A stretch of DNA of 64,000 nt from Actinosynnema sp. ALI-1.44 (lineage in GTDB: Bacteria > Actinomycetota > Actinomycetes > Mycobacteriales > Pseudonocardiaceae): the NCBI RefSeq assembly GCF_001984155.1, contig NZ_MTQO01000040.1:124001-188000 (forward strand), given 5' to 3'. The stretch's first letter is position 1. The number at the start of each line of letters is the position of its first letter. Shown piece after piece: positions 41,793 through 52,867 of this stretch. Both the position numbers and the translations under genes were made by a program. Below the pieces are notes generated by a model. That model had not been told where the DNA came from, ran no database searches, and saw only the letters and a list, made by a program, of their open reading frames with translations.

Positions 41793-43220
41793 CTAACGGA
41801 TGCGCAGTGCGTACGCGGGCTGTCGGGCCGCTGATCGTGGCAACTGGACTCGTGCTCCGTGCGGCGTCGGTTCCCAGCGCAACCGGTCCCTGGTGCCCGC
41901 CAGGGTGATCGTCGCGCGTGGACCGGGTGTCATGTCGATCTCCACCACCGGGCCGGGGCTGTCGAGGACGATCGCGTTCACCGCGTTGTTCGAGGTGGTG
42001 TAACGGATCTGCTGGCCCATCGAGGTGATCCCCTTGGCGCGGTCCCACGGCCTCGTCCGGTAGATCGCCTCGCCGTTGGTGTGCAACCACTTCCCCAGGC
42101 CCAGCAGGCGTTCACGTTGTGCGGCGGGGATCTGGCCGGTGCCGGTCGGTCCGACGTTGATCAGCAGGTTGCCGCCGTGCGCGACGATGTCGACGAACAG
42201 GTGCACCAACGCGGTCTCGCTCAGGTAGCTCGCGTCCGACTCCAGCCTGTTGTAGCCGAACGAGGTGCCGATGCCGCGGCACGCCTCCCATTTGCGGTCC
42301 GCCGGGCCGGTCGTCGCGGCGTACTCCAACGTGACGAAGTCGGCCGGTAGCGGGCGGCTCATGTCGAAACGGTCGTTGACCAGGCCGTCCGGCACCGTGG
42401 CGTAATAGGTTTCGAACAACGCCTCCGCGTCCGCGTTGGGCAGGAAGCCGTAGTCGTTCCACAGCACGCTTGGGCGGTAGCGGGTGACCAGTTCACGCCA
42501 GTGCGCGTCGGTGTAGCGGGCGTACTGCTCGCCCTGCGGCATCGCCTCGATCAGCTTGGTGTCGTCGGTGATCGGGATACCGCCGAAGGTCCAGTCCATT
42601 CCTTCCGAGTAGTACGCGCCGAACCGCATCCCGCGCGCCCGGACCGCTCCGGCGAGTTCGCCGACCACGTCGCGCGGCGACTGCCATCCGCGCTTGTGCG
42701 GGTTGGTGTGCCGGCTCGGCCACAGCAGGAAGCCGTCCTCGGTCTTCGTGGTCAGCACCACGTACCCCGCCCCGGCCTGCTGGAACAGCTCCGCCCACGG
42801 TCCCGGGTCCCACCCCGGGATCATCCGGTCGCGGAACTGCTCCACGAACCCGTCGTACGGCATCGTGCCGTAGTGCTCGGCGTGGTAGCGGCCTGTTTCA
42901 CTGCCCGCGACGGCCATCGTGTTCTGGTACATCTCGGCGTACGGCAGCGTGCGCCACGTCTGCTGCTGCAGGCGTAGTGGCACGTTCGGCGTGCCCGGCG
43001 CGACGAGGTCGCGCAGCAGGTGCACAGGGGCGAATGCCGGGATGGCCGCCGCGTTCCAGTGGACGAAGATGCCCAGCTTGACCTCGTCGTACCATCCCGG
43101 CACTGGTCGCGTCGCCGCTTTCCCCAGCGTTCCCCCAGCGGCGGTACCGCCCATGACGAGGGAAAACGTTCCTGCTGATGCTGCACAGAGCAGTGCGCGA
43201 CGGCTGACCATGACCGTCAT
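41793..43220 (-). CDS. Tat-exported GH29 alpha-L-fucosidase
   Basis: This 475-residue enzyme has a twin-arginine signal (VSRRALLCAASAGTFSLV). GH29 landmarks include WYDEVKLGIFVHWN, YVVLTTKTEDGFLLWPS, the nucleophile Asp in PSVLWNDYGF (about residue 256) and GGNLLINVGPTGTGQIP. A C-terminal beta-domain follows (IVLDSPGPVVEIDM). It removes terminal fucose from glycans outside the cell. Three possible starts (43226, 43220, 43211) lie close together. 43220 gives a normal Tat n-region. Confidence 0.9.
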   Translation of the reverse strand: MTVMVSRRALLCAASAGTFSLVMGGTAAGGTLGKAATRPVPGWYDEVKLGIFVHWNAAAIPAFAPVHLLRDLVAPGTPNVPLRLQQQTWRTLPYAEMYQNTMAVAGSETGRYHAEHYGTMPYDGFVEQFRDRMIPGWDPGPWAELFQQAGAGYVVLTTKTEDGFLLWPSRHTNPHKRGWQSPRDVVGELAGAVRARGMRFGAYYSEGMDWTFGGIPITDDTKLIEAMPQGEQYARYTDAHWRELVTRYRPSVLWNDYGFLPNADAEALFETYYATVPDGLVNDRFDMSRPLPADFVTLEYAATTGPADRKWEACRGIGTSFGYNRLESDASYLSETALVHLFVDIVAHGGNLLINVGPTGTGQIPAAQRERLLGLGKWLHTNGEAIYRTRPWDRAKGITSMGQQIRYTTSNNAVNAIVLDSPGPVVEIDMTPGPRATITLAGTRDRLRWEPTPHGARVQLPRSAARQPAYALRIR

Positions 43221-43246
43221 CGTCACCGGGATGGCGGTATGCGGAC

Positions 43247-43295
43247 ATCCACCGATTGGTTGCCCGATCGGTGGATCTTGGCTGATCCACGTGGA
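43247..43295. promoter_or_regulatory. Two inverted repeats in the divergent fucosidase/EndoQ-UvrD promoter
   Basis: ATCCACCGAT (43247-43256) and ATCGGTGGAT (43267-43276) are perfect 10-bp arms with a 10-base loop. The palindrome TCCACGTGGA follows at 43286-43295. All share the TCCAC core. They sit in the 147-bp gap between the divergent fucosidase and EndoQ-UvrD genes, so a regulator is probably shared. No operator family was recognised. Confidence 0.5.
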
Positions 43296-43367
43296 ACCTG
43301 CATGATCGACTGGCGCGTGTCGCCGACCCTCCGTGGGTTTTTGTCGCGCTCATGGCAGGATCCGTCA

Positions 43368-46430
<3,063 letters not shown>

Positions 46431-46441
46431 GTTCTACTGCC

Positions 46442-47362
46442 ATGAGCGAAACACCGGCTTTGCACGAAGTGGCTTCCGGGATCCACGCCTGGGTCCAGCC
46501 CGACGGCTCGTGGTGGCTCAACAACGCGGGTGTGATCCACGACGGATCATCAGTCGTGCTGGTCGACACATGTGCGACGCGCCACCGTACTTCCCGTTTC
46601 CTGGAAGCGGTTGCCGAGGTGACCAATGGCGCGTCCGTCGACATCGCCGTGAACACCCACCTGCACGGCGACCACACGTACGGCAACGCCCTGCTGCCGT
46701 CCTCGACCACGATCGTGTCCCACCGGCTGACACGTGACGGTCTGCTCGCGGACTTCATCCTGAAGAACACGCCGCCGGTCTGGTCGCCCGCGCCGGACTG
46801 GGAGATCTCCGAGATCCGCGCGGCCACTGTGACCTTCGGCTCGTCGATGACCGTGTACGCGGGCGAAATCGCCGTTTCGCTCGAGCACCCCGGCTACAGC
46901 GCGCACACCCCGGGCGACGCGGTCGCGTGGGTGCCGTCGGCCAAGGTGCTGTTCACCGGTGACCTGATCTTCCACAAGGTCACCCCGCTGGTGTTCATGG
47001 GTTCGGTGAGCGGCGCGTTGCGTTCGCTGGAGTGGCTGCGCGGCTTCTCGGCGGCCCACGTCGTGCCGGGACACGGCCCAGTCCTCGACGGCTCGGCGTT
47101 CGGCGAGGTGCTCGACTCGCACGCCCGGTACTACAAAATGGTCCAGGCCACAGCGGCCGCGGGTCTCGACCGGGGCTGGACGCCGTTGGAGGCCGCGAAG
47201 GACTGCGACCTCGGCGAGTTCGCGGACCTGCCGGACGCCGAGCGCATCGTGCTCAACCTGCACCGGGCGTACGCGGAGGCGACGAACACCGAGATGGACC
47301 TGCTCGCGTCGCTGACCGACGCGATGACGTACAATGGCGGCCCGCTGGCGTGTGCGCTGTAA
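46442..47362 (+). CDS. MBL-fold metallo-hydrolase
   Basis: This 306-residue metallo-beta-lactamase-fold protein has the metal motif NTHLHGDHTYGN (THxHxDH), a second-site H in HPGYSAHTPGD, an Asp in FTGDLIFHKV and a final His in VVPGHGPVLDG. A C-terminal tail follows (ARYYKMVQATAAAGLDRG, LHRAYAEATNTEMD). The family hydrolyses esters, lactones or thioesters, and the substrate is not deducible. It lies 11 bp after the EndoQ-UvrD gene and may be cotranscribed with it. Confidence 0.9.
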   Translation: MSETPALHEVASGIHAWVQPDGSWWLNNAGVIHDGSSVVLVDTCATRHRTSRFLEAVAEVTNGASVDIAVNTHLHGDHTYGNALLPSSTTIVSHRLTRDGLLADFILKNTPPVWSPAPDWEISEIRAATVTFGSSMTVYAGEIAVSLEHPGYSAHTPGDAVAWVPSAKVLFTGDLIFHKVTPLVFMGSVSGALRSLEWLRGFSAAHVVPGHGPVLDGSAFGEVLDSHARYYKMVQATAAAGLDRGWTPLEAAKDCDLGEFADLPDAERIVLNLHRAYAEATNTEMDLLASLTDAMTYNGGPLACAL

Positions 47363-47462
47363 TCCACTCAGGACCGTGTCTATTTTGTCTTTGTCCGCAT
47401 CGGCCTGGTGAGGTTGGTCAAACGGGCGGCGTCGGCTTGATCGTCCGGATAAGGTCGATGTC

Positions 47463-47882
47463 ATGCAGGGGCGGGTTCTTGTGATGGCGCTTGTGCTGGT
47501 GGCCGCGGGGTGTGCGGGGCCGGTGCGCGCGGATTCGGACAGGGCGCGGACGTGCCAGGGGGCCAAGGATGTGATGGCGACCGGGCTGCCGGTCGACGAG
47601 TTCAAGCCGAACCCCGTCCCGCCGCTGCCCGACGACAGCGTGCAGGAGCCGAGGGGCAAGCAGACCGGGGAGACCATCGAGGTCGCCGCGGTCATCGACG
47701 CGGACCCCGAGGTGGTCAAGCAGGACATCGCCAAGGTGGTGACCGCACGCGGGTGGACCCACGGTGACCAGAACGGCTCGATAATCACCTACCGCAGCCC
47801 GAGCGGGCTCACCGGTGACGTGAAGCTCGTGCTGTGCGACGACGAGGACGACTTCGTCGTGTTCAGACAGCAAGGGAAGTGA
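47463..47882 (+). CDS. Small lipoprotein of unknown function
   Basis: This 139-residue product has a lipoprotein signal (VLVMALVLVAAGCAG, lipobox Cys about 17). Two Cys follow later (ARTCQGAKD and LVLCDDEDD) and may pair. The mature part has IEVAAVIDADPEVVKQDIAKVVTARGW. No family was recognised. It starts at ATG 47463. It overlaps the convergent HAD-like gene by 20 bp. Confidence 0.72.
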   Translation: MQGRVLVMALVLVAAGCAGPVRADSDRARTCQGAKDVMATGLPVDEFKPNPVPPLPDDSVQEPRGKQTGETIEVAAVIDADPEVVKQDIAKVVTARGWTHGDQNGSIITYRSPSGLTGDVKLVLCDDEDDFVVFRQQGK

Positions 47883-48588
47883 ACAGCTCCACGGCCGAGT
47901 CGATCTCCAGGTCCGAACCGCGGAAGTTCCACGCCGCCGCGCACAGCACCCGTGCGCCCGCGCTGAGGGCCGCGGGCGGGCCCGGGTGCAGTCGCAGTTT
48001 GCCGTGGGTCACCGTCGCGATCCAGCCCTCACATTCCCAGTAGTGCGCGTCGCAGTCCACGATCGGCTGGTGGCGGAACAGATCCCGCAGGTCGGTCGCG
48101 ACGAACGTCGGCCGCTCACCCTGCGGGATCAGGAGTAACGAACGCAGGTCGGTCGACTCGTTCAACACGAGCACGCCGGGGACGTGGATCTGCCGCGCGG
48201 CCGCGACGAACGCCAAGGACTGGCTGACCGCGATCGGGTACCAGGCCCCGGTCAGCCGGATGGCCTCACGCAGCAGCGCTTGGTACGGCAGGCCGCCCGT
48301 GACCGTGGCGCCGGCGAGGATGGATTCGTCCCGTTGGGCCGGAACCAGGCCGTCCAGCAGCCGCGCCGATGCCTGCGCCTGCGTCACCACATGCGACCCG
48401 GGTGCGTACAGGTTCAGGCTGGTCAGCAGCGAGACAGCGCCCGCAGGAGTCCGCGTGGCGCTGACGAAGGCGACGGGACGCAGGCGGGCGACCGTGTCGG
48501 CTGTGAAAGGGATCACCCCGGTGTTTCGGTCCAGTAATCCTTCCAGCTCGAACAGAAATCCGTCGTACATGTCGGCGAGCGTAGGCAT
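47863..48588 (-). CDS. HAD-like (NagD-type) protein with altered catalytic Asp residues
   Basis: This 241-residue protein follows a NagD-type HAD layout. The nucleophile region reads YDGFLFELEGLLDRN, where active HADs have a D-x-D. A threonine-motif-like FVSATRTPAGAVSLLTSLNLY and a middle cap follow (YQALLREAIRLTGAWYPIAVSQSLAFVAAA). Both nucleophile Asp positions are Glu, which suggests loss of phosphatase activity and perhaps a sugar or ligand-binding role. The ATG at 48588 begins MPTLADMYDGF. Confidence 0.6.
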   Translation of the reverse strand: MPTLADMYDGFLFELEGLLDRNTGVIPFTADTVARLRPVAFVSATRTPAGAVSLLTSLNLYAPGSHVVTQAQASARLLDGLVPAQRDESILAGATVTGGLPYQALLREAIRLTGAWYPIAVSQSLAFVAAARQIHVPGVLVLNESTDLRSLLLIPQGERPTFVATDLRDLFRHQPIVDCDAHYWECEGWIATVTHGKLRLHPGPPAALSAGARVLCAAAWNFRGSDLEIDSAVELFTSLAV

Positions 48589-48931
48589 TGACTATTCGAC
48601 TTCTTTGCTGAACGGGACTGTGGCGACGTGCTGTGTTCGGCAGGAGCATACAAGCGGGCGCCGCGCCGAATAACCTACTTTCGCATAGTGTGTACCGGCG
48701 ACTGGCACACTCGTGCCACCGGTTGAGCGGTACTGCCAGGCGGCGAGGGGCTCGCGTGGCGGCCGATCCACCGCGCCCGATATAGCTGTGCTGCATGAGT
48801 TCCCAGCATCCGGGCGGTTTCCCCGCAGTACGGCAGGGGGTCATAATCGTAGAGTTATGCCTTTTTGTTAGGTACCCGGTAATCGTGGCGATGATATTGT
48901 TCACGTCTACCTTGACCCGGGAGAAATTCTG
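48589..48931. promoter_or_regulatory. Divergent promoter region with inverted repeat
   Basis: This 343-bp gap lies between the HAD-like gene and the second LAL gene. TGGCAC (48703-48708) and GTGCCA (48713-48718) form a perfect 6-bp inverted repeat with a 4-base spacer. The region close to the LAL gene is unusually AT-rich (TTGTTAGGTACCCGGTAATC near 48865). It ends with GGGAGAA as a ribosome-binding site. No coding sequence is supported. Confidence 0.4.
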
Positions 48932-51577
48932 ATGACCGGTGTTCTCGATGTCGGAAACGGCGTGTCCGATTTGAAAGCGCATGCTCGACATCGAATGACG
49001 TGTGTCGAAGGCACACTCGGTTCGGGCAAGAGCGCGTTGCTCGCCGAAATGGCGCGGCAGGCGCAGGCGTCCGGATTCGCCGTTCGGCTGGCGACGGCGT
49101 CCGCGGTGGAACGCGACCTGCCGTTCGGGGTCGTCGAACAGCTTTTCCCCGGCAAGCTCGACGACTTCGACCTGGTCAGGGACGTCCACCAGGTCCTCAG
49201 GTTCGCCACGCGGTACCTGCGCGCGCTCGCCGCGCAGCAACCGGTCTTCATCGGTGTCGACAACGTGGACCAAGCCGACGAGCAGTCCGTGCGGTGGCTG
49301 ACGTTCGTCCACCACCGCATGGTCGACCTGCCGGTCAGCATGATCCTGACCGCCGGTCCCGTGCGGTCCGGCCTGGTCAACGAGTTGGTCGGACCACCGG
49401 CGCGGATCCGGCTGCGTGGCCTGGAACTGGCCGGCTGCGCCAGGATGATCGGCCCCGCCCCCGCCGAGTACGTGACCGCCTGCCGCGACGCCACCGACGG
49501 GAACCCGTACCTGCTCAGGGAACTGCTCGCGGCGCGTGAACCCATGACGGCCGCGGGGATCGACGCCGCGGCGTCCACGGTCGCGACCAGCCTCGTGCCA
49601 CGACTGCGCTGGTACGGCGAGGACGTGCTCGCGATCGCCAAGGCCGTTGCGCTGATCGACGGGATCTCGATCCCGCTCGCGGCAGCGGTCGCCGGTCTGG
49701 ACGTCGAGCGCGGCGTTGCGGCCGCGGCCAAGCTCGCCGAACTCGGTTTCGTCGCGGCGGAACCACTGGCGATCACGTATCCGATCGCCGCCAAAGCACT
49801 GCTGCACACCATCACCAGCCCCGAACGGGAGACCGCGCACGGCCGCGCGGCCGAATTCCTGCACAGCCGTGGGGAACCAGCCGGTGAGCACCTGCTGGCC
49901 AGCGGCCCGGTCGGGCAGCAGTGGGCCGTCGACGCGTTGCGGGACGCCGCCCGCCGCGAGCAGAGCCCGGACCGCGCTGCCCGGTACCTGCGCAGGCTGT
50001 TGCGCGAGCCGTTGCCCGCCAACGGGTTGCGCGCGGAGATCGTCGGGCAGCTCGGCCAGTTGGAGACCCACCTCGATCCGGACGCCGCGTTCGAGTCGCT
50101 CACCCAGGCCAGCGGGCACATCGCCGACCCGGTCGACGAGGCCCGGCTGACCCTCACGCTGGCCTACGAGATCGCCGAACGCCAGGACCGCGGCCGTGCG
50201 GTCACCGCGCTCGACACCGCGGCGCAGGCCGTCGCCGACAAGGACCCGGACCTCGGGCACTCGCTGCGGCTCTACGCCTCCCGGCTGATTCTCGAGGAGT
50301 CCTGCGTCGACGCCGAGCTGGCGCCGAGGCTGGCGCGGCTGCGTGCGGAACCGGACATGTCGGCGAAGAACGCGCTGTTCCTCGACGCGCTGCTGGCGTT
50401 CCGCGACTGCATGCGCGGCGAGGACCCCAGCCGGGCGTCCGCGCTGATCCGCGCCGTGCCGTCCAGCCTGGTCGACGGGGCCGTCGGCGACATCATCGAC
50501 CGCGCGGCGTTCACCCACATCGTGATCGCGCTGATGATCGCGGACGAGCTCGAAGCCGCGCTGGAGCTGTGTGACGCGGCGTTCGCGGTCACCGCCAGCC
50601 GGGACGTGCCGGTCGCGGCGGCGCAGGTGCACTCCCTGCGCGCGCACATCTGCCTGCGGCTGGGCAGGCTGGCCGACGCGGCGGCCGCGGGTGGTGCGGC
50701 GCTGGAGATCTTCGACCAGCTCAAGCTCGGCCGTCAGCGGGTGGTCACCCTCGCGGTCACCGCGCTCTGCTCGACCTGGGCGGAGATGGGCGACCCCCAG
50801 CGGGGGCTCGACCTGCTCGCCGCGCACCGGCTGGACGGCGCGGTGCCCGCGGCACGGCGGTTCGACCGGGTGCTCTACCACCGCGGCATCGTCCGCGCCC
50901 GGCTCGGCGACCACGGCGGTGCCCTGCTCGACCTGTTGGAATGCGGCAAGCGGCTGGTGAAGCGCGGGGTCGTCAACCCGGGCGGGACGGCGTGGCGGTC
51001 GCACGCGGCCGAGGAGTACCTCGCGCTCGGGCGGCCGATGGACGCGCTGCGGCTCGTCGAAGAGGAAGTCGTGCTGGCCCGGCGGTGGGGGCGCCCGCGA
51101 GCGCTGGGCAACGCGCTGCGAGTGGCGGGTATCGCCGCACAGGAACAGGGCGCCGAGTTGCTGGCGGAGTCCGTCCAGGTGCTCAACGACTCACCCGCCC
51201 GGCTCCAATTGGCCCGTTCGCTGCTCGGCTGGGGCGCGTACCTGCCACCCGCTGACCGGCGCCCGGTGTACCGGCGTGCGTACGACTTGGCGAAGTCGTG
51301 CGGGGCTGTGCCCGTCATGACGACGGCGGCGAACGAGCTGCGTGCGGCAGGAGGACGGCGCTCACGGCAGGACTCGTGCAGCCTGACCGATCAAGAGATG
51401 TGCGTCGCGTCGATGGCTGTGCGTGGCCGGACCAACCGCGAGATCGCGGCCGAGTTGTACGTCACTCAGCGTGCTGTCGAACAACATCTGACCAAGGTCT
51501 ACCGCAAGCTCCGCATCGCCGGGCGCGCGCAACTGGCCGCCGCGCTGCGGGGACACTGGCCGGGTGGAGATCCGTAA
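48932..51577 (+). CDS. LAL-type LuxR-family regulator, second copy
   Basis: This 881-residue STAND regulator has a Walker A of VEGTLGSGKSALLAEM near residue 35 and VFIGVDNVDQADEQSVRWL as the Walker B region. A long helical repeat region follows, then the LuxR HTH LTDQEMCVASMAVRGRTNREIAAELYVTQRAVEQHLTKVYRKL. It is N-terminally shorter than many LALs, with the P-loop starting within 40 residues. Its 3' end overlaps rarD by 14 bp. The regulatory target is not known. Confidence 0.9.
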   Translation: MTGVLDVGNGVSDLKAHARHRMTCVEGTLGSGKSALLAEMARQAQASGFAVRLATASAVERDLPFGVVEQLFPGKLDDFDLVRDVHQVLRFATRYLRALAAQQPVFIGVDNVDQADEQSVRWLTFVHHRMVDLPVSMILTAGPVRSGLVNELVGPPARIRLRGLELAGCARMIGPAPAEYVTACRDATDGNPYLLRELLAAREPMTAAGIDAAASTVATSLVPRLRWYGEDVLAIAKAVALIDGISIPLAAAVAGLDVERGVAAAAKLAELGFVAAEPLAITYPIAAKALLHTITSPERETAHGRAAEFLHSRGEPAGEHLLASGPVGQQWAVDALRDAARREQSPDRAARYLRRLLREPLPANGLRAEIVGQLGQLETHLDPDAAFESLTQASGHIADPVDEARLTLTLAYEIAERQDRGRAVTALDTAAQAVADKDPDLGHSLRLYASRLILEESCVDAELAPRLARLRAEPDMSAKNALFLDALLAFRDCMRGEDPSRASALIRAVPSSLVDGAVGDIIDRAAFTHIVIALMIADELEAALELCDAAFAVTASRDVPVAAAQVHSLRAHICLRLGRLADAAAAGGAALEIFDQLKLGRQRVVTLAVTALCSTWAEMGDPQRGLDLLAAHRLDGAVPAARRFDRVLYHRGIVRARLGDHGGALLDLLECGKRLVKRGVVNPGGTAWRSHAAEEYLALGRPMDALRLVEEEVVLARRWGRPRALGNALRVAGIAAQEQGAELLAESVQVLNDSPARLQLARSLLGWGAYLPPADRRPVYRRAYDLAKSCGAVPVMTTAANELRAAGGRRSRQDSCSLTDQEMCVASMAVRGRTNREIAAELYVTQRAVEQHLTKVYRKLRIAGRAQLAAALRGHWPGGDP

Positions 51578-52448
51578 AGGCCTGGGGTACGCGATCGCCG
51601 CGTACGCGTTGTGGGGGTTGTTCCCGCTCTACTTCGCGGTGCTCAAACCCGCTGGTCCGCTGGAAGTTCTGGTGCACCGTTGCGTGTGGACAGCGGTTTT
51701 CGGCGTGCTGTTGCTGGCCGCGCTGCGCAGGCTGCGTGGCCTGCGTGACGCGTTCCAGCCGAAGCTGGTGCTCGCCGCGTTCGTGATCGCGGTCAACTGG
51801 CTGGTCTACGTGTACGGAGTGCACACCAACCAGGTGGTCGAGACGTCACTCGGTTACTTCCTGAATCCGTTGCTGACAGTAATCCTCGGCGTCACGCTGC
51901 TGCGCGAACGGCTGCGTGCCGCGCAGTGGCTGGCGGTGGGCGTCGGCGCCGCGGCCGCGGTCGTCCTCACCGTCGAGTATGGACGGTTGCCGTGGATCGC
52001 GATCACCCTCGCGGTGGCGTTCGGCACGTACGGGGTGCTCAAGAAGTCCGTCGCGGTGCCCGCGGCGGAGGGCGTCACGGTGGAAACCCTCTTGCTGGCG
52101 CCGATCGCACTGGTGTACACGTTCTGGTTCGCCGGACCGCAGGGCAACACGTTCGTGTCCGGGTCGGTGTGGCACACCGTGCTGCTCGTGCTGGCAGGCC
52201 CGATCACCGGGATACCGCTGCTGATGTACGCCGGAGCGGCGCGGCGCTTGCCGCTGACCATGATGGGGCTGCTCCAGTACATCACCCCGGTGTTGCAGTT
52301 CACCCTCGGCATCACCGTGTTCGGTGAGGCGATGCCGCCGGTGCGCCTTTTCGGCTTCGGACTCGTCTGGCTGGCCCTCGCCGTGCTGTCGTTCGACGGC
52401 CTCAGACAGCGCCGAACGGCCCCTCTGCCGGTTGGCGGCAGTCAGTAG
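51564..52448 (+). CDS. rarD: RarD-type EamA/DMT-family transporter
   Basis: This 294-residue, ten-helix drug/metabolite-transporter-superfamily permease opens RKGLGYAIAAYALWGLFPLYF, the RarD hallmark. It has VHRCVWTAVFGVLLLAAL, AVNWLVYVYGVHTNQVVETSLGYFLNPLL and a C-terminal LLQYITPVLQFTLGITVFGE. Such proteins are called chloramphenicol-sensitive protein RarD, but the physiological substrate is unknown. The GTG start overlaps the LAL gene by 14 bp. Confidence 0.92.
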   Translation: MEIRKGLGYAIAAYALWGLFPLYFAVLKPAGPLEVLVHRCVWTAVFGVLLLAALRRLRGLRDAFQPKLVLAAFVIAVNWLVYVYGVHTNQVVETSLGYFLNPLLTVILGVTLLRERLRAAQWLAVGVGAAAAVVLTVEYGRLPWIAITLAVAFGTYGVLKKSVAVPAAEGVTVETLLLAPIALVYTFWFAGPQGNTFVSGSVWHTVLLVLAGPITGIPLLMYAGAARRLPLTMMGLLQYITPVLQFTLGITVFGEAMPPVRLFGFGLVWLALAVLSFDGLRQRRTAPLPVGGSQ

Positions 52449-52592
52449 GCGTTCTGTCACCCCAGGTCAGCGATGCTTTTTCGATCAGTTGCCCCAGCCC
52501 GCTATGCCAGTCCGGGCATTGGGTGGCAGTATGGACGCTGGCCGCGGGTCATCGCTGTGACGACCCGGGCTGTATTTCAGGGAGATAGTGGT

Positions 52593-52796
52593 ATGGCGCA
52601 AGGCACCGTTAAGTGGTTTAACGGCGAGAAGGGCTTCGGGTTCATCGAGCAGGACGGCGGGGGCGCCGACGTGTTCGTGCACTACTCGGAGATCCAGGGC
52701 AGCGGCTTCCGGTCATTGGACGAGGGCCAGCGTGTCGAGTTCGAGATCGGCCAGGGCCAGAAGGGCCCGCAGGCCCAGAGCGTGCGCGCGATCTGA
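52593..52796 (+). CDS. Cold-shock (CspA-family) protein
   Basis: This 67-residue beta-barrel protein begins [23 protein letters not shown]. It carries both RNA-binding motifs: KGFGFI (RNP1) and [11 protein letters not shown] (RNP2-like). It binds single-stranded nucleic acid and acts as an RNA chaperone. AGGGAG lies 9-10 bases ahead of ATG 52593. A hairpin terminator follows. Confidence 0.96.
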   Translation: MAQGTVKWFNGEKGFGFIEQDGGGADVFVHYSEIQGSGFRSLDEGQRVEFEIGQGQKGPQAQSVRAI

Positions 52797-52816
52797 GTCA
52801 GCACATCGTGGCGTGG

Positions 52817-52840
52817 GGCCCGTACCTGCCGGTGCGGGCC
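52817..52840 (+). terminator. Hairpin terminator after cold-shock gene
   Basis: GGCCCGTACC (52817-52826) pairs with GGTGCGGGCC (52831-52840) around a TGCC loop, with one T-G wobble. It follows the Csp stop by about 20 bp and is followed by a pyrimidine-rich stretch. It also faces the convergent XRE-NB-ARC gene. Confidence 0.85.
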
Positions 52841-52867
52841 TTCCGCCTTTCTCACCTCATGTGACGC

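Noticed and set aside
48266-51004. Long minus-strand frame opposite the second LAL gene
   Set aside because: It is an antisense shadow with low-complexity Arg/Gly/Val composition. The LAL gene has Walker and HTH motifs.
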